Assembly (NCBI GenBank): GCA_023313575.1
Contig: JAJTTP010000001.1
Coordinates: 992,001 to 1,056,000, forward strand
From: Eutypella sp. D-1
Taxonomy: Eukaryota; Ascomycota; Sordariomycetes; Xylariales; Diatrypaceae
Direction of reading: 5' to 3'
Length of the DNA: 64,000 bases
Under the pieces are notes generated by a model. The model had not been told where the DNA came from. It was given only the letters and a program-made list of their open reading frames with translations, and did not search any database. This document shows, piece after piece, positions 1-10,067 of this stretch. The position numbers were made by a program, and so were the translations under genes. The first letter of the stretch is position 1. Every line of letters begins with the position of its first letter.

Positions 1-1978
1 GTGGCCGGCATTAGCAGAACGTAGGTATCGTAGCCAGTGATGGGCTTCCTTGACATGAGGTTTCGCATCTTTCTCATATCGGCAATCTAAAAAACGAGCC
101 TGAATGCGCGAGGCTATCCATGGCCGGCAGAGAGGAGGTAGATAGGTTGCCTCTCTAAGCAGGTGTCGGTATAGATGGAGTGGTTTACTTGGGTGTGGGA
201 TTTGAAAAGACATATCACAGGATTGGGGCCAAGGGGGGATTTGTATGGGGATTGTATGTCCCGTTTATATACTTAGGTACCTATGATGGAAGATGCACAG
301 AAACCTTGGAAGGGATGATGGACTATGAATCTTGAAGGTTGATTGCCCAAAGTGATGCCTTACGATAAGATAAGCAAGTGAGAGTTCAAGGTTTATGTAA
401 GACAAAAAGTACAATGCCCAGTTTGTCTAAAATGTGTGTGTGAGACGAAGTAACCACCTGCAGATATAGCATATAGCAGGCACAGTTAGGTCAGGTTATG
501 AGCAAACCCCCTCTTCAATGCTTAGGTTACTTATGCAAGTAATGCAGAGATCTCCGCCTCTGCAAAACCCCGCTCTCTCCCGTGTGGCTAGGCAGTACAT
601 GTACCAAGTAGGCAGCATCCAGGGCTGCAATTTCGCGTACCGAGACATCCTAGCACCGTAACCTTGGAGTGAGTACCTTTTCCCTTAAACGCCAAAAAAC
701 CTGGGCCAGGCGGGCAAGGTCAAATTTCTCTTTCTTTCTTATCCTCTCGTCGCGACTTTGACACGACTTACGCGAAACTGACACGTCCTCTTATTTCCCC
801 TTTCCCTCCCCCCCTTTAGATTCAAATTCCTGGGCTTCCAATTGGCAGTTCATTAATTGATTCTCTTTTCGGACATTTTCAAGGCTGGCTCACTCACAGA
901 AATATTTATCTCGAATGAATATCTACTTCATACATGACCAGTTGATAATTCCGCATATGTACCTACCTAAGTAACGCATGTAGGCAAATGCACCTAACGC
1001 ACCTTACCTACTACCTCTCCATAATCTACTTAACCTGCACCTGGGCAAAAAAGTACATATTTTACACACAAAGTGCATATCTCCTAAAAGGCATCATATA
1101 TCGATAATAGTCTCTTGCCCGACTCTCCTTTAAGGCTACATTTAATAAATCACAATAAGCTTGTAAGTGCACTTTTTGGTTGTCTAGGGCTATACCTACG
1201 TGTGAAGTATACTATATGCACGTAAGTGTATATAGAACTTTAAGGTTAAAGTCTCCTGCAAGTACACCTGCAACTTTGGAACTGCCCACTGGTACCGTTT
1301 TAGGCGCATCATCACTTGTAAATGCACCTGTGGATGATGTACCTCCTGGTTCACTTCCACCTGGGCAGATTCAAGTTGACTTTCCAGTCTTGTCTTTACA
1401 TCTCTAGCTCTTTTTTTAATTCTATGTCCTGCATATGCCCAAGCTGCATATTGAAATAATCCCTTTATCTCTCATATACAAATTGTAGTCGAGTCCTACC
1501 TATCCTATCAAAGAGCCACTCACTGATCAGATTTGCTTCGCGAATATTCAAGTGTTAAGCGCGCGTTTCCTATAACTCTATAACCCGACTCTACACCCAG
1601 ATATTTTAAGACCTCTAGAGGGTACGAAGTACCGACTGCATCTAGGTAGGTTAACTTGAAGAAGTATGGAGTACATCCCTGTATTCCACTCGTGCATGGA
1701 TGACAGTTGCGAAGCTACTACGCAATTAGTTACCTCCATACCTAACTCAAGTACTGAGTACCCCATCACATCCTCACTTTTTATCCGTCGCATCCTTGGA
1801 TTAGCTTCCCAGAATATCACCTTTTTACACTCACCTCCCTTACTCTTGGGCCTTTCTAACCAGTAATTGACTGAACTTTTGATATCTAGTTGACGCCCGG
1901 GTACCTTTGGAGAATACCCACAAAGTGAATTTACGCATATTAAGGTAAAGCTAGAAGGGAAAGGGGGCACCGTGGCTC
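1..1978. other. Intergenic region, promoter side of the MBP1-type gene
   Basis: No convincing gene is visible. The stretch is rich in ACCTA/TAGGT words and CT-rich tracts, typical of fungal promoter DNA. A 75-codon ORF at 1180-1407 has no recognisable domain and is not called. Several sites of the SBF/MBF type lie here and are listed separately. The first bases could belong to the flank of a gene outside the window, but nothing in the sequence shows this. Confidence 0.6.
771..1568 (+). promoter_or_regulatory. Possible SBF/MBF-type binding sites upstream of the MBP1-type gene
   Basis: Three G1/S-type words are seen: CGCGAAA at 771-777, the palindrome TTCGCGAA at 1537-1544, and CGCGTTT at 1562-1568. 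Known SBF sites are CRCGAAA and MBF sites are centred on ACGCG. The two proximal sites lie about 410-440 bp before the start codon of a gene that encodes exactly this class of DNA-binding protein, so self-regulation is possible. Such short words also arise by chance. Confidence 0.3.
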
Positions 1979-4934
1979 ATGGCTTCAACCACAGTCGCAA
2001 ATCCTCACCTTGATCATAATCATAATCATAACCATAACCACGATCCCCACCACCAACAGCAACAGCAGCAGCAGAAGCAGCAGCAGCCACAACAGCAACA
2101 ACAGCAAAATCACGAGACCGATCAGTCTGCAACAGCTCCGTCTTCTTCTGCGACGGAACTAGGGCCCCAACGACCCCCTATTCCACATCGCGCATCGAGT
2201 ACAAGTATCACCAACCCAGCCGCTGTCGCTACTGCCACCGCAGTAGCAACAGCAACAGACACCAATATGTCACAATCGCAACCCTCTTCTCAGCAGTCCT
2301 TGTCTATGAGTCAACCATCTTCACAACAACACTATCGTCAGTTTTCCGACTCAAATATGAGGATGGGTAATGGTAGCAATACTTCACATTATCAACCCAT
2401 CAGTAGCAGTCACGAGGCGCCCCAAATCTATTCCGTTGGTCTGCCCCTGTCTACTTCGTCAAAATCAGATCGGCCTATTAACACAGTATTCTTAGGCCGT
2501 TTACTCCGGTGTCGACGTATATGAGATGATGGTCAATGGCGTTGCTGTCATGCGCCGCCGAAACGACAGCTGCTTGAACGCTACACAGATCCTCAAAGTT
2601 GCCAACATTGACAAAGGGAAGCGCACCAAGATTCTTGAGAAGGAGATCCAGACCGGCGAGCATGAGAAGGTTCAGGGTGGCTATGGCAAGTACCAGGGCA
2701 CGTGGATCAAATTTGAACGGGGTGTTGAGGTGTGTCGGCAATACGGTGTTGAGGAGCTTCTACGCCCCCTATTAACCTATGATATGGGCCAAGATGGAGG
2801 TATTGCCGGCAGAGGCGACTTTAACACTCCTACAAAAGAACAGGCATTAGCTGCCCAGCGTAAGAGGATGTATAACGCCAATAATGAAGCGCGGACCAGT
2901 GGGCTGTCCGGCACATTCTTCAAGAATATCTCGAGTACCGCCTCTAATGCGGTCGCTGCTATTAGCAAGGCTAGCAGGGCCCGCTTCGATTCACCCGGTC
3001 CTCGAGGTCGCAGTAGTCCGTCGAAGCAAGCCAGCTTCAGCAGACAATCCTCAATGCAGAACGGCGACGACTTTCCCGGCAACTCCCAACAGAGCTTCAC
3101 CTCCGACTATAACCAGACCATTGCGGACTCGGCCTATTCTACGCAAAACACCAATATCTTCAACGGCGACGAGCCTCCGCGGAAACGTCAGAGAGTAGTA
3201 ACACCGGCCGATAGTTTCGGCTACGCTTCCCAGTCCATGGAGGTATACGCGAATAACTTCCCCGGATCCCCCACGGAACCAAACGAGTCCTTTATGTACC
3301 CACAAGCCGGCATAGATGTACACGATGGCGATCCTGTGCCACTGCAGCCCTTGCCGTTTGAGGTCTCACCTGAAGCCGAACAGAAGAGGAATCTATTAAT
3401 GGGCCTTTTCTTACCGGCCAATGCGGACGCAAACGAACAATCCCAATACGAGGTCTTGCATAATCTAAGTCCGTCAGACCTGGATTCTCCTATCGATGCC
3501 AGCAGTCATACAGCGCTGCATTGGGCAGCGACATTGGCTCGTATACCGCTGCTGAGAGCTTTAATACCGGCCGGCGCCAGCCCCTACCGAGTTAATGCAT
3601 CGGGCGAAACGGCGCTCATGAGGGCCTCTGCTGTCACCAATAACTCGGACCAGGTCTCCTTCCCGGAGCTTCTGGACGTACTCGGGAATACGATCGAGAT
3701 CCGTGATAATCGCGGCCGTACAGTTCTGCACCACATCGCCGTTACGAGCGCCGTCAAGGGTCGCAGCCATTCGAGTAGATACTATCTCGAGAGTTTGCTG
3801 GAGTGGGTTGTACGGCAGGGCAGCGGCAGCGCACCGAATAGCCAGACCACGAACGGGGGAGCGGGCGGCCCGAGGATGGGAATCGGCCGCTTCATGAGCG
3901 AGATCGTTAACGCCCAGGACAAGTCCGGCGACACGGCCCTAAATATCGCCGCCCGCATCGGTAACCGCAGCATTATTTCCCAGCTTCTCGAAGTAGGGGC
4001 GGACCCGAGCATCGCCAACAAGGCTGGTCTTCGACCAGTAGATTTCGGGGTCGGTGGCGATATCAGCAATGAAGAGGGAATAGGCCTCAATGGCGAGCTA
4101 GTGGTTAGGCCTGATGGCATGGGCGTCGTTGAAAATGGGCAGAAGACCAGGGAAAGTAGCGATGAAATCATTTCCTGTGAGTATCACCTGCCCTAATTGG
4201 CCAATGGGTTGCATGATACATATACTAACAAATACGCAGCAATCACTCACCTCCTGGATCAGACATCGTCTAGTTTCCAGTCAGAACTCAAGAAGAAGCA
4301 GTTAGATCTAGACTCGCTGCATGCGTCATTAAGGACGACCTCGACGCAATTAGGCGAAGCACGCCGGTCCTACGAGGCCCTCCAGGCGACCACGAAGTCA
4401 CAGTTTCTGACACGACAGAAGATCATCAACCTCACGCGCGCACGTGACGAGGAACATAACCGCGTGCTTCGGTTAAAGCAGGCCCACGGACCCCTGGATG
4501 AATCCCATGGTGACGGTGACGCCAAGGGAGGTATAGGCGGCGCATGGGAATTCGAGCTCAACACCATCCTGGAGAAGGTCGCTGTAGCGGCAACCCAACC
4601 GAGCACCGACGGAGACGCCGCGAACCCGAACCCGAGCTCGAGCCCGAAGACGATAGCAAACGACCTCCTGCCGGCGACCGCGGTGCTCAGGGCGCGCGTG
4701 GCGGCGCTGCGGGCGCGGGCAGACGCCACGCGCAAGAACGTCAGCGCGCTGCGGTCGCTCAGCCGCGATACCGAGGTCAAGTACCGGCGGGTCGTGGCGC
4801 TGTGCACGGGCGTGCCCGAGCCCGAGGTCGAGAGCGTCGTCGACAACCTCCTGCGCGCCGTCGAGAGTGAGAAGGGCGAGCTCGAGATCGCCCGCGTCAG
4901 ACGGTTCCTCGGCGGTGTCGAGGAAGGCGTATGA
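1979..4934 (+). CDS. MBP1: MBP1/Res-type APSES cell-cycle transcription factor
   Basis: Probable DNA-binding subunit of the MBF complex, which activates G1/S genes in the nucleus together with a Swi6-type partner. Three exons (1979-2434, 2496-4176, 4240-4934) join in phase to 943 residues. Intron 1 is 61 nt with donor GTTGGT, intron 2 is 63 nt with donor GTGAGT. The N-terminal ~150 residues are low complexity (His-Asn and Gln runs). The APSES/KilA-N domain spans about residues 150-250, with KGKRTKILEKEI and KVQGGYGKYQGTW as clear family signatures. Ankyrin-type repeats follow: ALHWAA near 490 and GDTALNIAARIGN near 630. The C-terminal exon (715-943) is helical and coiled-coil-like, as expected for Swi6 binding. 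Odd point: the usual Trp of the W-[LV]-N-A-T motif is Cys178 (TGC at 2571-2573). The APSES domain separates it from Swi6, which lacks one; an Mbp1 versus Swi4 label is less certain. Confidence 0.92.
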
Positions 4935-6651
4935 CGAATCTTCCTTACATATATATATATATACGAAGATTCTCCCCCTCGCCCCTTCCCCTCAAACTAG
5001 CTAGTCGCCCAATCAATGCGAATACCCCCTGCGACTCCATTTCGGCTGTTCCGTATCTGTCGCAGATCACGTCGTGGCGGACTTTACCCTACCCCTATAT
5101 TTTTCGAGCAATCATTGACTCGATTTCATACTTTGAGTTTCCAGACGGATAAATGTGGCTACCTGTCTCAACTTCCCCATTGGGGTGGGGTGGAGTGATG
5201 GTTATCTTTCAGGGTTATCTTTTTCTTCTTTTCTTATTAACTTGAGATTATATTCTATACCTCTTCGCATGTATGCGTCCCCGGGGCATTTTAGAGGAGA
5301 GGAAATAACTACCTCCCTGCACACCCGGATAACCACCCTCCGGGCTTGGTTGGTTTAGTCGGGTTGATTAGTTGTTTATATGGGATGAGTAGATGGGATG
5401 GATGGATGGATGGATAGATGGACCTTTTCTTTTTGATGTACGCATATGGATATCCCTCTTCCCTTTCTTTTACTATTATTACCATTATGGCGCGTATGTT
5501 ATTTATCTTGTTTAAGCGGGAGAGAGAAAGAGGGAAGCGAAGAGGGACGACGTAGATATGAATCCGGGGCCCTCCCTCGAGGCCCCCCCTTTTCCGTCGT
5601 TTGGTTTTGGTATGCATTGGGTGGGGCGGTCATCCTCGGTGGTTATTTATTTGTTTTCTTGTCTCTTGTTTCTTGTCTTGCCTTCTCCGGTGTCTGCCCG
5701 TCCTCTGATGATATGAAACGGACCCACCCACCCGTGGACGATGCATACGGTTTTTTGTTTGTTATAATGGTATCATTCTACTACTCCCTTTTTCCCTTCA
5801 TTAACGTATATATACAGAGTTTCACTTCACTTTACGCCAGCATTGGTCGTGTTTGGTCTTTTAATCCGAAGTCTGATACCGAGTCACTAAATCAACAAAG
5901 GTTCACATCCAGTGTATCATTAGATAGGTGGTGCCAAGATAATAAGGGGGAGGTGGGGAGGGGGCGAAGTGGTACGTGGTGATTCTGGTGATTCACCACT
6001 TACACACACACAACTTAGGAGTCTTAAAGACGTTGTTATGACAGAAACGAGGCTTACCCTTTGTCTGTTATATAAAAACATATATATAAAGACCAGCTTG
6101 TGCCTTTCCCTAGCTACTGAACAAAACCCTTCCTACAACATACAGTATATATATAAAATCTAAACCCATATATCGAGAACAAACACCGTCTATACAACCA
6201 AGGCGTCTAATCTAACGCAGCATAATTCGGGGAAAAGATAGTAAGCCATGGGCATCAGAAAAGAAGACGGAGACTGGTACACGATGCGTCCCATGACCCT
6301 GCCGATCCCGGGTACTGGCGGTGGCGGTAATAATGGAGGCGGCGGTAATGGTGGTGGTGGTGGAGGCGGCGGAGGAAACGGAGGAGGAAACGGAGGCGGA
6401 GTCGGCGGCGGTAAAGGCGGTGGTAAGTAGTCCGTAGAGGGCTGCGGCGACGGTGGTGGTTCGATCTAAAAAGACAGCACAAAAAAAAAGAAATATGAAC
6501 TAGTCTTTTTTTTTTTGGAATCATGTTGTCTATAGAGAGCGGAGCATGCATGTGCAGTTTCCAGGGCGTGTTGCCATCATGTATTATGGTAACGAAAAGC
6601 TCCCGCGCATATATAAAATTCTTTTTCCAATTTCCAACCTTTGCCTAGAAA
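4935..6651. other. Intergenic region with simple repeats
   Basis: This is the 3' flank of the MBP1-type gene. It holds an AT microsatellite near 4949-4963, a GGAT/GATG microsatellite near 5394-5420 and T/A homopolymers near 6480-6520. ORFs in the stretch (for example 5446-5982) have no domain and look like chance frames. One small Gly-rich frame at 6248-6430 is listed separately. Confidence 0.6.
6248..6430 (+). CDS. Doubtful small Gly-rich ORF
   Basis: A 60-residue frame starts at an ATG in a fair context (GCCATGGGC). It has a short unique head of about 27 residues (MGIRKEDGDWYTMRP...) followed almost entirely by Gly with some Asn. No domain is known to me. The Gly run is encoded by imperfect GGN repeats, so the frame may simply be a microsatellite read as protein. 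No neighbour supports a role. It is kept as a candidate because the head is not repetitive. Confidence 0.15.
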   Translation: MGIRKEDGDWYTMRPMTLPIPGTGGGGNNGGGGNGGGGGGGGGNGGGNGGGVGGGKGGGK

Positions 6652-7214
6652 CTAACGTAGTGTTGAGGCGGCGCTTAGATTATGTATGTATACTCCCTGC
6701 CTCCCTCCCTCATTCATGAGAGACAAGATCCGCCGCATGCCCGTCTCACTTATGCTTCCTCTTCTGCTTCTGCTTCGCCTCCCCGGCCCCTCCCCGCTCT
6801 CCGCGTCCCCGCACGAAGGGCCCAGACCCTGGCGCCGCAGACGGGCGAGAAACCGGGGATCCCGGAGCTCGGCAGGCGCGAGGCCGAAGACAGCCTCGTA
6901 TAGGGGCGCGAGGTCATGGGGGCCGCAAGGGCGCGCGCGTCGCCGCTGGCGCGGCGCTTCGAGAGGAAGGTCGCTAGGGCGGCGTGGAGGGCGTCCTGGA
7001 CTGTTGCGCCGACGGTAATGGTGATCGTCGTCATCATCGGGGGTTGTAGTGTCGCCGTCGGGGGTTGTAGTGGTAAGAGGAGCAGGGGGGGGTCGGTGGC
7101 CGCGTCCTTGGATACGTTGCGGAAGCCGTGCAGGAGGACGCGGATTTCGTACCCGATATTTGGGTCGGAGCGGGGCGCGGACGTCGTCGTTGACGATGTT
7201 GACGATGTCGCCAT
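6652..7214 (-). CDS. Hypothetical protein with apparent one-base frameshift
   Basis: Two overlapping minus-strand frames look like successive parts of one protein. From ATG at 7214-7212 the first frame reads MATSSTSSTTTS..., then a patch with YEIRVLLHGFRNVSKD, then TITVGATVQDALHAALATFL. It continues open to a stop at 6750, but the sequence near 6920 becomes more protein-like in the neighbouring frame (HDLAPLYEAVFGLAPAEL) and ends at 6652. Switching frames needs one extra base, and the natural place is the five-C run (plus strand GGGGG, 6918-6922). No splice pair gives the shift. With the shift the product is about 187 residues; without it 155. I do not recognise the family. It is either a homopolymer sequencing error, a young pseudogene, or not a gene. 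Confidence 0.3.
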
Positions 7215-7490
7215 TCTGGGTTTTTTGGTTCCAATTTGTTTGGCACGTCGTATAGGATGTTTTTGGATGTTCTTGCGTAGAAAGTCGATGAAAGGTCTCG
7301 TCTCGGTCTGTACGTTGATCGTGCGCTGCGTTAGATTGTCCGGGAAGAAGAGGCATAGGTATGTAGATAGGGGCTTGGAAGATGCCTTCACTACGTTGCC
7401 GTGCTGTGTATCTCCCGAAGAAGCTGTTATGCTTTTCACATCGATGCCGGCATAGGCAAAGCGCCGATAAACTCTGAATATCCAAACAGA

Positions 7491-7508
7491 CCCCCCCCCC
7501 CCCCCCCC
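7491..7508. repeat. Poly-C tract (18 C)
   Basis: Eighteen consecutive C, followed after TA by seven more C. Length is likely variable and error-prone in sequencing. On the minus strand it is read as a Gly run in chance ORFs. Confidence 0.9.
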
Positions 7509-8011
7509 TACCCCCCCAAAAAGCATTCCCAATCACCTACCTATGCTACCTACATAGAGAATTCAAGGGTGGCTGGCTGCTGGTGCGAACTCAAGCCAAA
7601 GCAGAGCAGCTCAAAGTCCACAGCCGCACCGTATACTAGCATTCCAAATCCAAACATGGGTTAGCTAGCAATCTATGATTTTACCGAAGTTGCAACATGT
7701 GGACGATAGAGGTGCGGCTCAATTTCGCGCATGAGCAGATAGACAGACAGCGGAGTTGAGTTCCCGAGGGGGGCGATGTTTATACAGTTCTTTTTTTTTT
7801 GGACCCGGAGGAGGTCGACTAGCACAGGTGGTTAATTAAGTATTCGTTATATATAACCTGCACAGCATAGGTGCCGGCGGCCAACTAACACGCCCCAGTT
7901 ACAGTTCACATCCCCTTCGCGGAGCCAGACATCAATACCGAATAAAACATGTCCTCAAGTCGAAATCACCGATCCGTAATCTGATTCTGCAAATGGGAAA
8001 GGGGGTATCAC

Positions 8012-8040
8012 GCCATGCCATACCATGCCATGCCATGCCT
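8012..8040. repeat. CCATG pentanucleotide microsatellite
   Basis: Five to six near-perfect units of CCATG/CCATA in tandem. It lies between genes and no function is visible. Confidence 0.8.
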
Positions 8041-8261
8041 ATGTACACATACAAAATATGCTAATTATGTACCAAACAGCTCAGCTCAGCCCAGCCCAGC
8101 CCCATGCTTTCACGGCGTAGAAAGCCCCCAAAAAGGTTAAAACCCCATCGTCCTATCTACAAGTCCCCTGACGAAACGCTCGCTTCAAACACCACGAGGA
8201 GATATCCCGCCCGACCTTCCATCCATCCATGCACCCTCCCTCAAAGAGGTGACGGGGAGAC

Positions 8262-10067
8262 TTACCCTCCAGCACCGGCCATCTTCGCCAACTTCACAGC
8301 AGCGGGACTCCAATCCTGCTGCGCGGCAGCAGCCTTGCTAACGAGGTCGCGGACGAGGCGAGCCCCAGCCCCAACCCCAGTCTCAGCCTCATCCTCCTCA
8401 TCAGAGTCAGGGGCAGAATTAGGGTTGTGGGGGTGGGGGGCAGGACGGGCAATGCGAACGCGGCCGGACTCAGCAGCCACGAAGCCGGCGCAGGCGACGC
8501 GCTGGACGCGCACGGCCGGGTGGAACAGGTCGAGGCCGAGGTGCGCTGCGAGGTATGTCGCTAGGGCTTCTGTGAAGGGGTGTTGCTGTTCCTGATTCTC
8601 TCCTCCTTCCTCCTGCTGCTGCTGTTTATTTTGCTGGCCCGGGTTTTCTTGTCGCTGATGCCACCACTCCCAGCCCTCGTCCACGCCGCCCCCGCTACCG
8701 GCCAGTCTGCGGCGCAGACGGCGGTGCGAGTCTGTGGTGCCGTCGACGGCGTCGTTGGGTTTCCTCTTGTTGTTATTGTTGGTATCGTGGCCGCGGACGG
8801 GTCCATCAGTCTGGTTTTGATTCGGAGGGCGGCCCCGCGCCAGGATCTTCTCCCCAGCGCGCATAAAGCGGGCGATTTCCTCCGCGGGCACGGTGACATC
8901 GAGGGTTTTGAGTCCTAACTGCTGCTGCTGCTGCTGCTGTCCCTGCTCCTGTTGCAGGGTAAGCGACGGTTCCAAGTGAAACCCCAGCGTCAGCGCGATA
9001 TCCTTCGCCGCCACCCGGGAGCGGGAGTGCGCGAGCCAGTCCTCGCAAAAGCGGACGAGAGACCGGGTGCCGAGGCGTAGGGGGCTGGCGCGGCAGTCGA
9101 AGGTGGAGGCGAGGAAGGCGAGGAGGGCAGGTTTCAGGGGCGCGGGCAGCTTGAGGAGGAGGAGTGGGAGGTGCAGGAATGCAGCATCTGTGGCGTTGGT
9201 CGTCGTTGTCATCGTCGCGCCCGAAGAGGTGGAGGTCCAGGGCAGGCTCGTCGCGGCCTGGCTGCCTGTTGTTGGTGTTATGTCTGGTAGTAGTAGTGCG
9301 CTGAACGTCGCGTGCTCGTAGGTTAGAAGCAGGCAGAGCGCGTCTTGGTTCCGGTTGTTGTTGTTGTTCTCTGCGCCGCCCGTCTCGCTTTCCGGCGTCT
9401 GAGATCTCGATCCTGTTCCCGTCCCCGCCAGCCCGGCCCGGCCCCTTGTCCTGCCGCCTCGACCCCGTCCGCGTCCGCGCGCTGCCCGGCCCCGCGCGCC
9501 TCCGCCCGCACTTCCCAGATCCACACTCGATTCTCTACCCCCAGCAGCACGATGACGACTGCGGTCCTTCTCCTTCTGCTTGTGTCTCTGTGTCTGGTCG
9601 CCCAGGAGCCGAGGAAGCGGGACCCAGCGCCACACGACGCGTTCGAGGGCGCCGGCGCGTCCGAGGGCCGGATCACCACCACCACCACCTTCGAAACCCG
9701 CGCCGCCGATCTGGACGCCGCGCACGACGTCGCCGACGAGGGCGTCGCGCAGGCGGCGGGCGAGGACCTCGAGTCGGGACGCGGTGAGCTGCTGAGCGCC
9801 GATGTGGAGAGGGGATAGACGGTGTGTTGTGAAGGTTGTGTTGAAGAGCTGGGGGGTGGGGTCCGGGTCGGGGTCGTTGTTGTCTATAGATTCATCTTCT
9901 TCGTCGTCGTCGTTGTTGGCGTCGTCTTCTTGTTCCTCTTCCTCTGCGTGATCGGACTGTTCGTGCTCTTCGGCGGGGGTTTGCTGCTCGTCCTGTGGTC
10001 GTCGTCGTTGTGATGACGATTGTGCCCCGCGTGGCGGGCCGCCACGCTTTCGTCTTCCGGGCGGCAT
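8262..10067 (-). CDS. FTA1: Kinetochore Sim4/CCAN subunit Fta1 (CENP-L, Iml3 family)
   Basis: Probable inner-kinetochore protein of the constitutive centromere network, working with the CENP-N (Chl4/Mis15) partner in the nucleus. A single exon gives 601 residues. The first ~72 residues are acidic/Gln-rich low complexity. The family N-terminal block begins near residue 74 (LFNTTFTTHRLSPLH, then LEVLARRLRDALVGDVVRGVQ). A second conserved block follows the insert (CLLLTYEHATFSALLLP, then LPLLLLKLPAPLKPALLAFL and CEDWLAHS). Between the blocks sits an Arg-Gly-rich stretch (GRAARGRGRGRGG) and poly-Asn; later there is poly-Gln and poly-Glu. These inserts make the protein longer than most relatives. 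Assignment rests on motif recognition and was not aligned; the overall layout fits the fungal Fta1 domain. Confidence 0.75.
   Translation of the reverse strand: MPPGRRKRGGPPRGAQSSSQRRRPQDEQQTPAEEHEQSDHAEEEEQEDDANNDDDEEDESIDNNDPDPDPTPQLFNTTFTTHRLSPLHIGAQQLTASRLEVLARRLRDALVGDVVRGVQIGGAGFEGGGGGDPALGRAGALERVVWRWVPLPRLLGDQTQRHKQKEKDRSRHRAAGGRESSVDLGSAGGGARGRAARGRGRGRGGRTRGRAGLAGTGTGSRSQTPESETGGAENNNNNRNQDALCLLLTYEHATFSALLLPDITPTTGSQAATSLPWTSTSSGATMTTTTNATDAAFLHLPLLLLKLPAPLKPALLAFLASTFDCRASPLRLGTRSLVRFCEDWLAHSRSRVAAKDIALTLGFHLEPSLTLQQEQGQQQQQQQLGLKTLDVTVPAEEIARFMRAGEKILARGRPPNQNQTDGPVRGHDTNNNNKRKPNDAVDGTTDSHRRLRRRLAGSGGGVDEGWEWWHQRQENPGQQNKQQQQEEGGENQEQQHPFTEALATYLAAHLGLDLFHPAVRVQRVACAGFVAAESGRVRIARPAPHPHNPNSAPDSDEEDEAETGVGAGARLVRDLVSKAAAAQQDWSPAAVKLAKMAGAGG

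Larger units (their letters stand above)
7215..8261. other. Intergenic region with poly-C and pentamer repeats
   Basis: No supported gene. It includes the upstream side of the hypothetical gene and the 3' flank of the Fta1 gene. Simple repeats are listed separately. ORFs here (for example 7401-7664, 8104-8595) are either through the poly-C tract or antisense to the kinetochore gene. Confidence 0.6.
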
